The notes: generated by a model from the sequence alone, not told the origin. Positions 19,101 through 26,054 are shown, counted from the first letter of the stretch. The stretch is DNA of 34,150 nt from JBDSGC01 sp046594105 (GCA_046594105.1 JBKJQB010000114.1:1-34150); one strand, 5' to 3'. Numbers and translations: made by a program.

Positions 19101-19394
19101 CGACTTCCAGACACCGCCGCTGGCAGTGGCCAGGTAGACCGTGAGCCGGTCGCCCTCATGCACCGCGTCGATGGCCGCGATGCGACCGCTCATGGCGGCC
19201 GAGCCGATGTTGCGCGCGCCCAGGCCGGAGATCGTCTCGGTATCTACTTTCACGACCGGTGCGGCCGACGGCGTAGCCGGCTGGGGCTGGGCCCACAGGC
19301 TGCACGCGGCCGCCGCCGTCATCACGGCGGTCGTCACTCCGGTCGTTACTCCGGTCGTCATTCCGGTCAACCACCCTGTTCTCATTCGATTCAT
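16122..19394 (-). CDS. Secreted Asp-box/BNR repeat protein (VPS10/sortilin-like beta-propeller)
   Basis: A 1090-residue exported protein. After a signal peptide with an unusual Thr-Gly-Val repeat, residues about 60-780 form a large propeller with about ten Asp-boxes (S/T-x-D-G-G-x-x-W/F), for example KTTDGGETW, KSVDGGTTW, RSEDGGQSW, VTRDGGKSW and ISLDGGTQW. VATHGRGIWIVDDI closes the propeller. The C-terminal part (about 800-1090) has a beta domain (LTIEVFDADGKSIGTV...) and a helical domain (LSMKLYRALGDMSFVVDRINAAR). Proteins of this design are abundant in acidobacteria and other protein-degrading bacteria and are often annotated glycosyl hydrolase or VPS10 domain protein. No enzymatic residues are evident and function is unproven. 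ATG at 19394 overlaps the TGA of the LolA-like gene. Confidence 0.9.
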   Translation of the reverse strand: MNRMRTGWLTGMTTGVTTGVTTAVMTAAAACSLWAQPQPATPSAAPVVKVDTETISGLGARNIGSAAMSGRIAAIDAVHEGDRLTVYLATASGGVWKSVNGGTTYKPVFDKQPVQSIGAVTIDPKNPKVVWVGTGESWTRNSVSVGDGIYKTTDGGETWTNMGLSNSERIVKILVDPGNTNTVYACAPGKLWSDSEERGLFKTTDGGKSWTKILKGSNLSTGCSMVSMDHQNSKTLYAGMWDFRRKGWTFRSGGDGPTAPSGSGLFKSVDGGTTWSELAEKSAKGLPSKPWGRVAVTVAPSKSNVVYAMIEADPPKNGLYRSEDGGQSWQALDRSQSMVWRPFYFANLIVDPKNENRIFKPDYGLIVSSDGGKSFSNISGGAHGDFHDVWIDPASTDHLIAGDDGGVWYSYDGGNRWWKGENLPVSQFYHVSVDMDTPYHVYGGLQDNSSWVGASQYPGGITNAQWENLYGGDGFWMFADPSDPDFVYAESQGGEIGRINRKTHETRAIKPLPRYNEGKLRYNWNTPIHLSPTQKGVIYIGSQFLNRSSDHGQTWERISPDLTTNDPEKQKQELSGGVTIDNSAAEMHTTIYAISESPKDSNVIWAGTDDGNLQVTRDGGKSWTNVIGNVSGIPKNAWVSYIDTGHFDAGTAYVTFDAHTFGDLKPYVYRTGDFGKSWRPVVSADSGVRGYAHVVREDLVDRDLLFVGTEFGLWISLDGGTQWAQYKGGDLPNVAVRDLAIHPRDHDLVIATHGRGIWIVDDITPLRALTPEMLGQKAVFISARPAVQRLNASGGWANGDAVFVGANPPGDAVLTYYQKSRHIFGDLTIEVFDADGKSIGTVPSSKRRGLNRATWPMRIKAPQVPTAASQAGGASIGPRVLPGTYTVKMTKDKEVYSTQLQVLPDPRSTHSAEDRKAQLDLSMKLYRALGDMSFVVDRINAARAGITDRSSHLQGDSLQARLSKASADLDAIRKKIVATKEGGMITGEERLRENLADLYGNVMFYEGRPAQTQIDRTESLARELADVVASFDSWTASDLASINASLSSKKLEPIALPTREEWDRKISAGSGPGGAKAARSWEEDRRRERD
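19329..19364 (-). repeat. 12-bp tandem repeat in the signal-peptide coding region
   Basis: Three consecutive 12-nt units, ggtcgtcactcc, ggtcgttactcc and ggtcgtcattcc (read on +), encode the TTGV repeats of the Asp-box protein's signal peptide. Confidence 0.9.
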
Positions 19395-20236
19395 CGTCCC
19401 GCTCCTTCTGGTTTCTTTTGTGGCTGTGGTGGCTTTGGTGCAGGTTTGGCAGTCTCCGCCTTCCGAGGAGAAGTGGTCGAGGCGTCAGGCTGCATGTCGC
19501 TTGGGGTCTTGCCGATCATCGGGCGTGCGAATCGCTCGTCGCCCAGCGCGACATTGGCCTCGATTTTCTCGTAGGCGATTTTCTGGCGGTTGCTGCTGCC
19601 CTTCACATTCGACTCGATGGAGAACGGCAGAAACCAGCCGCTGACCTCTTTGTAGTCGCCCAGAGAGGTCTCAAACTCGCGCTCCGCTCCTCGGATCATC
19701 CGTTTCGTCTCGACCTTGATCGGCACGTAGTAGTCGATGTCCATGTAGTAGATCTGGACGTCGCCATTCGGGCGGGTGACCCGGAGCTTGTACGCGTCAG
19801 TTCCTTCGACCGGCTCCCGGCCAAGATATTCGACTCGATTCCCCTTCTGCCGGTAGTTGATCAGCGGGCCCTCAAAGTCAGAGTCTTCGAGGATTTCTTT
19901 CTGCTCCGCTTCGCTGAGGGCCTCGGGATCCTTCTTGCCATCCCACGGCTCGATCTTCCATCCGACCTTGCCGTCCCAGGCGTTGATCCCGGTCATGCCC
20001 TGCAGCGCGAACTCCTCGCGAACCATCTGCGGACGCCGGTTTTCCTGGACTACGCGCGCCTCGAATCCGCCGCCGCCGATGAACTTGCCGCTGCGACGAA
20101 GCGATCGGATCGCGGCGATTCGCTCCATGCCTCCGGCGTTCTTGATGTACTTCGCGATGATGTCGTCAGCGGTCTGCGCGAACGCGGACGCCGCGAACAG
20201 CGTCAGGCCGGCGATGACGGGGATCAGTCTCCGCAT
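19391..20236 (-). CDS. LolA-like outer-membrane lipoprotein-sorting domain protein
   Basis: A 281-residue periplasmic protein. Signal peptide MRRLIPVIAGLTLFAASAFAQ; AAGGAG sits just upstream of ATG 20236. The start of the mature protein, TADDIIAKYIKNAGGMERIAAIRSLRRSGKF, and the pattern of amphipathic strands (YKLRVTRPNGDVQIYYMDIDYYVPIKVE, and GWFLPFSIESNV) match the LolA/LolB/RseB-like half-barrel superfamily seen in many uncharacterised secreted proteins. The fold binds lipid or acyl chains. The C-terminal ~40 residues are Pro/Lys/Ala-rich and probably disordered. Its stop overlaps the start of the Asp-box gene (ATGA), so the two proteins are co-produced. Whether it chaperones or partners with the Asp-box protein is inference. 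It is not the housekeeping LolA. Confidence 0.85.
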   Translation of the reverse strand: MRRLIPVIAGLTLFAASAFAQTADDIIAKYIKNAGGMERIAAIRSLRRSGKFIGGGGFEARVVQENRRPQMVREEFALQGMTGINAWDGKVGWKIEPWDGKKDPEALSEAEQKEILEDSDFEGPLINYRQKGNRVEYLGREPVEGTDAYKLRVTRPNGDVQIYYMDIDYYVPIKVETKRMIRGAEREFETSLGDYKEVSGWFLPFSIESNVKGSSNRQKIAYEKIEANVALGDERFARPMIGKTPSDMQPDASTTSPRKAETAKPAPKPPQPQKKPEGAGR

Positions 20237-20475
20237 GTGCTCTCCTTCGGGACGGGTGGATGGTCGTGCATGACACTACGGATGTTTCGAAGATGGAGTT
20301 GCGGCGGAACTATAGCGCGGAGGTTTGGCGACTACGTGTGACATCGTCGCAACGTGGAGTGGGGTGAGGGGATCGTCTCAAGGCGGCGCCGAAGATCTGG
20401 TCGCCGAACGTACCAACTTCCGAGCTGCCACCGCCGCGTTGCGTGGCCTTCATATAGGTCCCAAAATTGGAAGCG
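20237..20475. other. Intergenic region upstream of the LolA-like gene
   Basis: It presumably holds the promoter of the LolA-like/Asp-box pair on the minus strand. I could not identify a convincing -35/-10 pair, RNA gene or small ORF. Confidence 0.4.
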
Positions 20476-20730
20476 TGTTCTTCGATGCACAGGCATCGCT
20501 GGCCGGGCTGGAGCCGGCGAAGCCGGCAGAAGAACGTAGCCCCCGGCTTCAGCCGGGGGAACGCAGCGGCCCGATGCAGCGGAGTCCGCGTCATCAGGCG
20601 AATCACCGAGGAGTCAATCCGTTGTTCTGTCGCCCGCTGAAGCGGGCTCGCGAATGTGAGTTCTCGGTTTTCCCCGGCTGACGCCGGGGGCTACAGTCTC
20701 TCGCCGGCCGTGCCGGCGGAAGGCTGGAGG
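20476..20730. repeat. Composite palindromic repeat element, copy B
   Basis: About 255 bp whose reverse complement matches copy A (13308-13587) along its length, including the flanking tgttcttcgatgcac end and the GCCGGC, CCCCCGGC-TTC-AGCCGGGGG and CCCGCTGAAGCGGG modules in the same mirrored order. It lacks one CCCGCTGAAGCGGG module present in copy A. The next ~100 bp up to glpK (20731-20836) show nothing further. Confidence 0.85.
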
Positions 20731-20836
20731 GGACTCTTCTCTACCTGCGCTGCGGTCACCGCTGATCTCAAACACTTTCGAACAGAGAGAAGAGTTCAAC
20801 GCGAATCTGGACAGCTGAAGCGCCCACTCGATTCCG

Positions 20837-22321
20837 TCATGACCGGTCCCAGTCGCGCGACCGCTCAACGGCACGGTGCCATTGATCGACCACCGACTTC
20901 CTCGACGCTTCGTCGAGCGCCGGCTCGAAGCGGCGACCGGCCTTCCAATGCGCGTCGAGCTCTTCCTGCGACTTCCAGAAGCCGGTGGCCAGTCCGGCAA
21001 GATATGCGGCGCCCAGCGCGGTCGTTTCGGTGAGGGCCGCGCGGACCACCGGAACACCGGCAAGATCCGCCTGAATCTGCATCAGGAGATCGTTGGCTGA
21101 GCCACCACCGTCGGCGCGCATTTCCTGGACCGCGATTCCGGTGTCCTGGCCCATCGCTCCAAGGATGTCGGCGGTCTGCAGAGCGATCGCGTCGAGCGCG
21201 GCGCGGGCGATGTGCGCGGCCGTCGTCCCGCGACTGATCCCCAGAATGGTCCCCCGGGCGTGCGGATCCCACCAGGGAGCGCCGAGGCCAGTGAACGCGG
21301 GAACGAAGCTCACGCCGCCGCTGTCGGGAACCGATGCGGCCAGGCGTTCCACGTCGGCGGCGGAACTGATGATGCCGAGGGAGTCGCGCAGCCATTGAAT
21401 GGCAGCACCGGAGATGAAGACGCTTCCTTCCATGGCGTACTGCGGCGGTTGATGGGGCAGCGACCATGCGATCGTGGTGAGCAGGCCGCTTGCGGAGACC
21501 ACGGTCTCGGTTCCTGTGTTCATGACCACGAAGCATCCTGTTCCATACGTGTTCTTGGCCATGCCCGGACGGACGCAACGCTGACCGAAGAGCGCGGCGT
21601 GCTGGTCTCCGGCGATTCCGGCGATGGGAATGCCTGATGGAATGGACAGCCCTTCGGTGGTCTCCCCGACGATCTCGCTGGAGGATGTGACTCGCGGCAG
21701 CAGAGAGCGGGGGATGTTGAACAGGGCCAGCAGCTCGTCGTCCCACTGGCCCCGGTGAATGTCGAACAGCATGGTGCGCGACGCATTGCTGCTGTCGGTG
21801 ACATGCACCTGTCCACCGGTCAGCTTCCAGATCAGCCAGCTGTCCATGGTGCCGAAGGCCAGCTCGCCGCGTTCAGCCTGAGCCCGCGCTCCTTCAACGG
21901 AATCGAGGAGCCAGGCGATCTTGGTTGCTGAGAAGTAGGGATCGAGTTGCAGGCCGGTCTTCTCCCGGATCCGCGGCTCGGCATCGCGGAGTGCGTCGCA
22001 CATCGGCGCGGTACGCCGGTCCTGCCACACGATGGCATTGGCGATGGGCCGTCCGGTGGCACGGTTCCAGAGCAGCGAGGTCTCGCGCTGGTTGGTGATG
22101 CCGATGGCCTGAACCTGACATCCCGGAGCCCGATGGATTGCCTCCGCGGCGACCTGGATCTGCGTGGCCCAGACCTTTTCGGCGTCGTGCTCGACCCAGC
22201 CAGGTTTCGGATAGATCTGGCGGAACTCCCACTGCGCGAGGGAGACCACCTTCCCGTCGGCGTCGAAGAGGATCGCCCGCGAGCTCGTGGTTCCCTGATC
22301 GAGGGCCAGGACGCACTGCAT
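20837..22321 (-). CDS. glpK: Glycerol kinase
   Basis: FGGY-family kinase making sn-glycerol 3-phosphate from glycerol and ATP in the cytoplasm; 494 residues, the usual GlpK length, from ATG 22321. The frame extends to a TTG at 22351, which is a poor start and would add ten residues. Diagnostic motifs: the phosphate-binding LALDQGTTSSRAILFD, the glycerol-site ITNQRETSLLWNR and IVWQDRRT, KNTYGTGCFVVMNTG, and the FGGY signature region FVPAFTGLGAPWWDPHARG followed by MRADGGGSANDLLMQIQ. There is no glpF, glpD or glpR nearby, so it is not a classical glp operon. It lies 93 nt downstream of coaA on the same strand and may be co-transcribed, though hairpins occur in the gap. Confidence 0.96.
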   Translation of the reverse strand: MQCVLALDQGTTSSRAILFDADGKVVSLAQWEFRQIYPKPGWVEHDAEKVWATQIQVAAEAIHRAPGCQVQAIGITNQRETSLLWNRATGRPIANAIVWQDRRTAPMCDALRDAEPRIREKTGLQLDPYFSATKIAWLLDSVEGARAQAERGELAFGTMDSWLIWKLTGGQVHVTDSSNASRTMLFDIHRGQWDDELLALFNIPRSLLPRVTSSSEIVGETTEGLSIPSGIPIAGIAGDQHAALFGQRCVRPGMAKNTYGTGCFVVMNTGTETVVSASGLLTTIAWSLPHQPPQYAMEGSVFISGAAIQWLRDSLGIISSAADVERLAASVPDSGGVSFVPAFTGLGAPWWDPHARGTILGISRGTTAAHIARAALDAIALQTADILGAMGQDTGIAVQEMRADGGGSANDLLMQIQADLAGVPVVRAALTETTALGAAYLAGLATGFWKSQEELDAHWKAGRRFEPALDEASRKSVVDQWHRAVERSRDWDRS

Positions 22322-22347
22322 CGAAGAATGATCGCACGGCGGCGGAC

Positions 22348-22367
22348 GCAAGCGAGCAGCCGCTTGC
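22348..22367 (-). terminator. Hairpin between coaA and glpK
   Basis: A perfect 7-bp stem GCAAGCG / CGCTTGC with a 6-nt loop sits in the 93-nt gap after the coaA stop. A smaller palindrome (AGGCCggcGGCCT, 22397-22409) lies just after the stop. Neither has a T-run, so attenuation is possible but unproven. Confidence 0.35.
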
Positions 22368-22414
22368 TTCGCTGCGGCCAGGACAACATGCAGGCAGAGG
22401 CCGGCGGCCTGCGA

Positions 22415-23335
22415 TCAGAGTCTTCGCAGGTGGATCTGCTCGATGGAATGCTCGGCGCCCTTGGCCAGGATCAGGCGGGCCCGATCGCGCGTCGGACCGA
22501 TGTTGTCGCGCAGATTCACCAGGTTGATGCGCGCCCAGACGTCGCTGGCCATGGCCATGGCCTCCTCTTCGCTCATCGATGAATAGCGGTGAAAGTACGA
22601 TCGCGGATCGCGGAATGCCGTTTCCCGCAGAGTGCGGAACCGCTTCAGAAACCACTTCTCCAGATCAGCCTCTTGCGCATCGACGTAAATCGAAAAGTCG
22701 ACGAAGTCGGAGACGAACAGGGGCGTAGCGGTGCCGCTCTGCAGAACGTTGAGCCCTTCCAGAATGACGATGTCTGCCCTGTCGATGGTCTGGTACTCGT
22801 CGGGAACGATGTCGTATTGGAGATGCGAATAGACGGGCACCTGCAGCGGGCTGCTTCCTGACTTCACCTCGGAGATGAAGCGCACCAGACGCGTGCGGTC
22901 ATAACTCTCCGGAAACCCCTTCCGGTCCATCAGCCCTCGGCTTTGCAGAACGGCATTCGGGAACAGAAAACCATCTGTGGCTACCAGTGCGACGCGGGGA
23001 TGATCCGGCCAGCGGGCCAGAAGTTTTCGTAGAACCCGGGCCGTGGTGCTCTTGCCCGCAGAAACACTGCCGGCGATGGCGATGACGTAGGGGACTTTCG
23101 GGGCCAGGGTTCCCAGGAAGCGCGAGCTGACGCGATGGAGGCTCTGGACCGCGGCGATGTGGAGATTGAGCAATCGCGAGAGGGGCAGGTACACCTCCTC
23201 CACTTCGCGCATCGACAGCTCTTCGGTGATTCCGCGGATCTCCTCGATATCGTCTTCCGTCAGCGTCATCGGAGTCTCGCCGCGGAGTCGCGACCACTCT
23301 GGACGAGGAAAGGTCAGAAAGGGGGAGGCTGGCAT
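22415..23335 (-). CDS. coaA: Pantothenate kinase, type I (CoaA)
   Basis: Phosphorylates pantothenate in the first step of coenzyme A synthesis. 306 residues from ATG 23335, close to the length of E. coli CoaA (316); the longer open frame to 23569 runs through a repeat element and is not used. The P-loop is IAGSVSAGKST (G89 to S96, K95), followed by VALVATDGFLFPNAVL, the family-typical DRKGFPESYDR, VPVYSHLQYDIVPDEY and ILEGLNVLQ. The C-terminus has YFHRYSSMSEEEA and NLRDNIGPTRDRARLIL, with the INL / NI-x-PTR-x-RA-x-LIL pattern of type I enzymes. There is no Shine-Dalgarno sequence; CATACT lies 6 nt before the ATG. Confidence 0.96.
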   Translation of the reverse strand: MPASPFLTFPRPEWSRLRGETPMTLTEDDIEEIRGITEELSMREVEEVYLPLSRLLNLHIAAVQSLHRVSSRFLGTLAPKVPYVIAIAGSVSAGKSTTARVLRKLLARWPDHPRVALVATDGFLFPNAVLQSRGLMDRKGFPESYDRTRLVRFISEVKSGSSPLQVPVYSHLQYDIVPDEYQTIDRADIVILEGLNVLQSGTATPLFVSDFVDFSIYVDAQEADLEKWFLKRFRTLRETAFRDPRSYFHRYSSMSEEEAMAMASDVWARINLVNLRDNIGPTRDRARLILAKGAEHSIEQIHLRRL

Positions 23336-23360
23336 CGGCGCAGTATGAGGCAGCGTGCCG

Positions 23361-23430
23361 GCCGCGGCCGGGACGCCCGGCGGCGTTGGTTCGCAAAGCG
23401 TCCGCCACGGTTTTCGCCTCAGCAGCGTTC
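23361..23430. repeat. Dispersed ~70-bp repeat, copy 2
   Basis: A GC-rich GGCCGGGacgcCCGGC-type head and the tail gcgttggttcgcaaagcg, then tccgcca and ttttcgcctcagc, correspond to 15843-15912 in the same orientation. It lies in the divergent region between coaA and the lipoprotein gene. Confidence 0.75.
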
Positions 23431-23512
23431 CCTCGGCCGCCCTTGATTGACGAATCACACGCGCGGGCGCGTCATTGGCAGGGCCGTTGGGAAGACTCCG
23501 GATTGGTGGCGC

Positions 23513-23518
23513 TAGAAT
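23513..23518 (+). promoter_or_regulatory. Putative -10 box of a leaderless promoter (lipoprotein hydrolase)
   Basis: TAGAAT ends 7 nt before ATG 23526. The GGAGG directly abutting the ATG is too close to act as a normal ribosome-binding site. Confidence 0.5.
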
Positions 23519-23525
23519 TTGGAGG

Positions 23526-24422
23526 ATGCGAGTTACCCCGTGGATGCTTCTGCTCGTCGCCTGCAGCACCGCGAAGCCTTCCTCCCAGAACCCCTCTCCA
23601 ATGGTGGACTGGGCTCGGGCGCACGAACGCGTTCAGCCGGTGCCGACGACGGGGACTCGGTTCGGCCTTTCCGGTGTGCTGGCTAAGCCCATCGATGTGC
23701 TGATCAATGTCGCTGCGGAGAGCAGCGACGCCCCCGATCTGCTGATTCACTTTCATGGCAGCTCGTTTGTGCCCGTGCAGGCAGTGGCATCGCTCGATCG
23801 GCCGGTGGTCGTGGCGGTCATCAACCTGGGAAGCGGTGGCGCTCTGTTCGATCGATCGTTCCGCGATCCGGCGGTGTTTCCCTCGGTCGTCGATGCTGTG
23901 CAGGCGGCGGTTCGCCAGCGGGTGAAGCGGCCGGTGACCTTCGCTCATCGTTATCTCTCCGGATTCAGCGCGGGCTACGGCGCGATCCGGGCGATTCTGC
24001 GCAATGACCCCGCTGCCATCGACGGCGTGCTACTCCTCGACGGACTGCACACCGGGTATGTCCCGGAAAGGCGACCGCTGGCGGCAGGCGGGAAGCTGGA
24101 TGAGGTGCCGATGGATCCCTTCCATCGTTACGCATCGATGGCTGCTGCCGGCCGGAAACGATTGATCATCACGCACTCGGAGATCTTTCCGGGAACGTTC
24201 GCCAGCACCACCGAGACGACCGACGATCTGCTTCGTCACCTCGGCCTGCAGCGCACCGCGGTGCTGCGCTGGGGTCCGGGCGGAATGCAGCAGCTCAGCG
24301 AAACGCGTCGAAGCGGCCTGCTGATCCTCGGATTCGCCGGCAACAGCGCGCCGGACCACGTCGACCATCTGCACGGGATGGCCGCATTCATCCCGCTGCT
24401 CTGGAGCTCGCCGCCGGATTGA
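23526..24422 (+). CDS. Lipoprotein with alpha/beta-hydrolase fold
   Basis: 298 residues from ATG 23526, which gives a short lipoprotein signal, MRVTPWMLLLVAC, with lipobox LVAC (Cys13). The frame opens earlier at 23475, but that start would bury the signal. The core looks like an alpha/beta hydrolase: LLIHFHGSS (73-80, oxyanion-hole HG), the nucleophile elbow GFSAGYG (Ser148), VLLLDGLHTGY, LIITHSEIFPGTF and a C-terminal His in DHVDHLHGM (281 or 283). Family-level function is esterase or peptidase-like; the substrate is unknown. It is anchored in the envelope, in the periplasm or outer membrane. It is divergent from coaA and followed by a GNAT gene with its own ribosome-binding site. Confidence 0.85.
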   Translation: MRVTPWMLLLVACSTAKPSSQNPSPMVDWARAHERVQPVPTTGTRFGLSGVLAKPIDVLINVAAESSDAPDLLIHFHGSSFVPVQAVASLDRPVVVAVINLGSGGALFDRSFRDPAVFPSVVDAVQAAVRQRVKRPVTFAHRYLSGFSAGYGAIRAILRNDPAAIDGVLLLDGLHTGYVPERRPLAAGGKLDEVPMDPFHRYASMAAAGRKRLIITHSEIFPGTFASTTETTDDLLRHLGLQRTAVLRWGPGGMQQLSETRRSGLLILGFAGNSAPDHVDHLHGMAAFIPLLWSSPPD

Positions 24423-24499
24423 CGGAACGTTTCTGAGCGGACCCATCGATTGCTGCAGCGGGTGATATCGTTCGAATCGCATTCCTTCAGGAGGTCCTT

Positions 24500-25036
24500 G
24501 TGCCCCATCGATACCCGCAGGAAGCCGTGCTTCGCGACGGCCGGCGCGTTCTCCTTCGACCCTTCACCGCGAAAGACACCGGCGCGCTGTTCGAATTCTT
24601 CCAGCATCTCCCGGCGGATTACCGGCGTTTCGCCTGGGACTCGATCGACAACCGGTCGACCATTGAGAGCTGGGGACAGAACATCGATTACGACAAGGTG
24701 TTTCCGCTGCTGGCCCTCGACGGAAATCGGATCGTCGCCGACGCGACGCTGCATCGGCGAGAGCGGGGCCCACTGAGGCTTGCCGGGCGGGTGAAGTGGA
24801 TGATCGAGCCATCGTTTCGTGGCGCCGGCCTGGGAACGCTTCTGGTCAATCACTTCATCAACATCGGCCGCGAGCATGGGTTGCGCCATCTCAACGCGAT
24901 GCTCATCTCCGATCTGGAGGCCGACGCGGTGCGTACGCTGGAGGGGCTGGGGTTCCGCTCTTATGTCATGCCTCAGTACGGCACGGATCCCGACGGCAAT
25001 CAGCACGACATGACCAAGCTGATTCTCAAGCTGTAA
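24500..25036 (+). CDS. GNAT family N-acetyltransferase
   Basis: A 178-residue acetyl-CoA-dependent acyltransferase. It starts at GTG 24500, with AGGAGG (24489-24494) 5 nt upstream. The N-terminal VLRDGRRVLLRPFTAKDTGALFEFF (10-34) is the typical beta1-alpha1 of the subgroup found alone or fused to acyl-CoA synthetase/Pat proteins. The acetyl-CoA pyrophosphate loop is R107-GAGLG112 within WMIEPSFRGAGLGTLLV, followed by HGLRHLNAMLISDLEADAVRTLEGLGFRSY. The substrate (protein lysine or small molecule) is unknown. It is convergent with the PagL-like gene, with only 16 nt between the stops. Confidence 0.92.
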   Translation: MPHRYPQEAVLRDGRRVLLRPFTAKDTGALFEFFQHLPADYRRFAWDSIDNRSTIESWGQNIDYDKVFPLLALDGNRIVADATLHRRERGPLRLAGRVKWMIEPSFRGAGLGTLLVNHFINIGREHGLRHLNAMLISDLEADAVRTLEGLGFRSYVMPQYGTDPDGNQHDMTKLILKL

Positions 25037-25052
25037 CCGCGGCCGGCTGTAT

Positions 25053-25691
25053 TCAACGATGATCGAACGTCGCCGCCCGGATTCCAAGGAAGAGCGAGTG
25101 CACGTTCAGTCCCGGGTTGCGTCCGGTGATGCCGCCGTTCGAGATGTGCGAGAAGCGATACCCGGCGCGGAGCGGAAATCGTGACTGCGGGCGCAGGATC
25201 ACCCCGAGGTTGAATTGCGAGTTTGCGTTGAGCCGGCTGGTGGCGGCCGGCACGCGGCGATTCGACCACATCGGGCCTGTTCCCAGGTCGGCATACGGAC
25301 GGATCGCCGTCGACGACTGGAGCCAGCGATGGCGGAGAAAGAAGTAGGCCGACTCCCCTCGAACCGAGTCGTCGGGATCGCCGAAGCGATGACCGAACCA
25401 GCTCCGCGGCTGGCGGATGTCGCTGTACGTCAACGCCGCGCCCGACTCGATTCCTCGGACCCAGCGGGCGATCGGATTGCAGGGCATGGCGAGCTCGAAA
25501 TGGATCGACCGGAAATCGGACCGGCCGTGCCCGTTGGCGATGCTGCCACCGCCACTGAGATCCACATTCAGTTCGCGTGGACGCGCGTCCGATGCTGAAG
25601 CGGATGCAGACAGCAGAAAAGAAATCAGAAGGCAGGCGAGCGCAGTGTGGCGCGAGCGGATCGGAGTCATGGACAAAAAAATCTCAGACAT
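25053..25691 (-). CDS. Acyloxyacyl hydrolase / PagL-like outer-membrane protein
   Basis: 212 residues from ATG 25691, or 205 from the in-frame ATG at 25670, which gives a more typical signal peptide ending SASASASDA. Neither start has a Shine-Dalgarno sequence. The mature protein is an eight-strand beta-barrel type with the PagL (lipid A 3-O-deacylase) signature near the C-terminus: GYRFSHISNGG (His182 and Ser184) followed by RNPGLNVHSLFLGI. PagL removes the 3-O-linked acyl chain of lipid A. The position of its catalytic Glu, 12 residues after the Ser, is Asn196 here, so activity is uncertain, although an Asn here is not rare in distant homologs, as I recall. This is evidence for an outer membrane with LPS-like lipids. 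Confidence 0.82.
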   Translation of the reverse strand: MSEIFLSMTPIRSRHTALACLLISFLLSASASASDARPRELNVDLSGGGSIANGHGRSDFRSIHFELAMPCNPIARWVRGIESGAALTYSDIRQPRSWFGHRFGDPDDSVRGESAYFFLRHRWLQSSTAIRPYADLGTGPMWSNRRVPAATSRLNANSQFNLGVILRPQSRFPLRAGYRFSHISNGGITGRNPGLNVHSLFLGIRAATFDHR

Positions 25692-25736
25692 CGAAGCGAC
25701 CGGTCTGTCGGAAATAACGAGCTGGGAGGGGAAGCA

Positions 25737-25759
25737 AAGGGCAGGATTGCCCTGCCCTT
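25737..25759 (-). terminator. Hairpin downstream of the small periplasmic protein gene
   Basis: A perfect 9-bp stem AAGGGCAGG / CCTGCCCTT with a 5-nt loop lies just past the stop at 25770 on the minus strand. There is no strong T-run. Confidence 0.55.
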
Positions 25760-25769
25760 CTGGAACAAG

Positions 25770-26054
25770 CTATTTTTTCTTCGCCGGAGCTTTCGCCTTT
25801 TCTTCTTTCACCATCGCGGACGTCGCCGACATGCGGTACTCGATGGTGACCTTCGAGCCGACTTTGAGGTCGCCGGTGATTTTGGTGGAGGCATCCCGCG
25901 CGATCTCCCAGCGATCGCTGCCCTTCTGGACGACGATCATGTCGGCCTTCACTTCGAGGACGGGGCCGGTGACCTGATACGTCTTGACGGCGGCAGCCGC
26001 CGACAGGGCGATTCCGAGGGCGATCATCAAAAACAAGGTTGAGACTTTTCTCAT
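25770..26054 (-). CDS. Small exported hypothetical protein (beta-rich)
   Basis: 94 residues from ATG 26054, with AAGGAG 6 nt upstream and TATCAT (26074-26079 on the minus strand) as a possible -10 box. The signal peptide covers about 1-22 (MRKVSTLFLMIALGIALSAAA). The mature part, KTYQVTGPVLEVKADMIVVQKGSDRWEIARDASTKITGDLKVGSKVTIEYRMSA, looks like one small beta-barrel in the style of periplasmic OB-fold or DUF5666 proteins. The C-terminal tail is Lys/Ala-rich. The function is unknown. It is downstream of the SPOR gene on the same strand, with a 102-nt gap. Confidence 0.8.
   Translation of the reverse strand: MRKVSTLFLMIALGIALSAAAAVKTYQVTGPVLEVKADMIVVQKGSDRWEIARDASTKITGDLKVGSKVTIEYRMSATSAMVKEEKAKAPAKKK

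Noticed and set aside
16533..19574. Very long open frame (about 1013 codons) on the + strand opposite the Asp-box gene
   Set aside because: It mirrors the real gene's codon bias in a G/C-rich third-position genome. It has no signal peptide or motif, while the minus-strand frame has signal peptide, Asp-boxes and coupling to its neighbour.
23336..23569. N-terminal extension of CoaA
   Set aside because: It runs through the dispersed repeat and past the start of the divergent lipoprotein gene; normal CoaA length is reached from ATG 23335.
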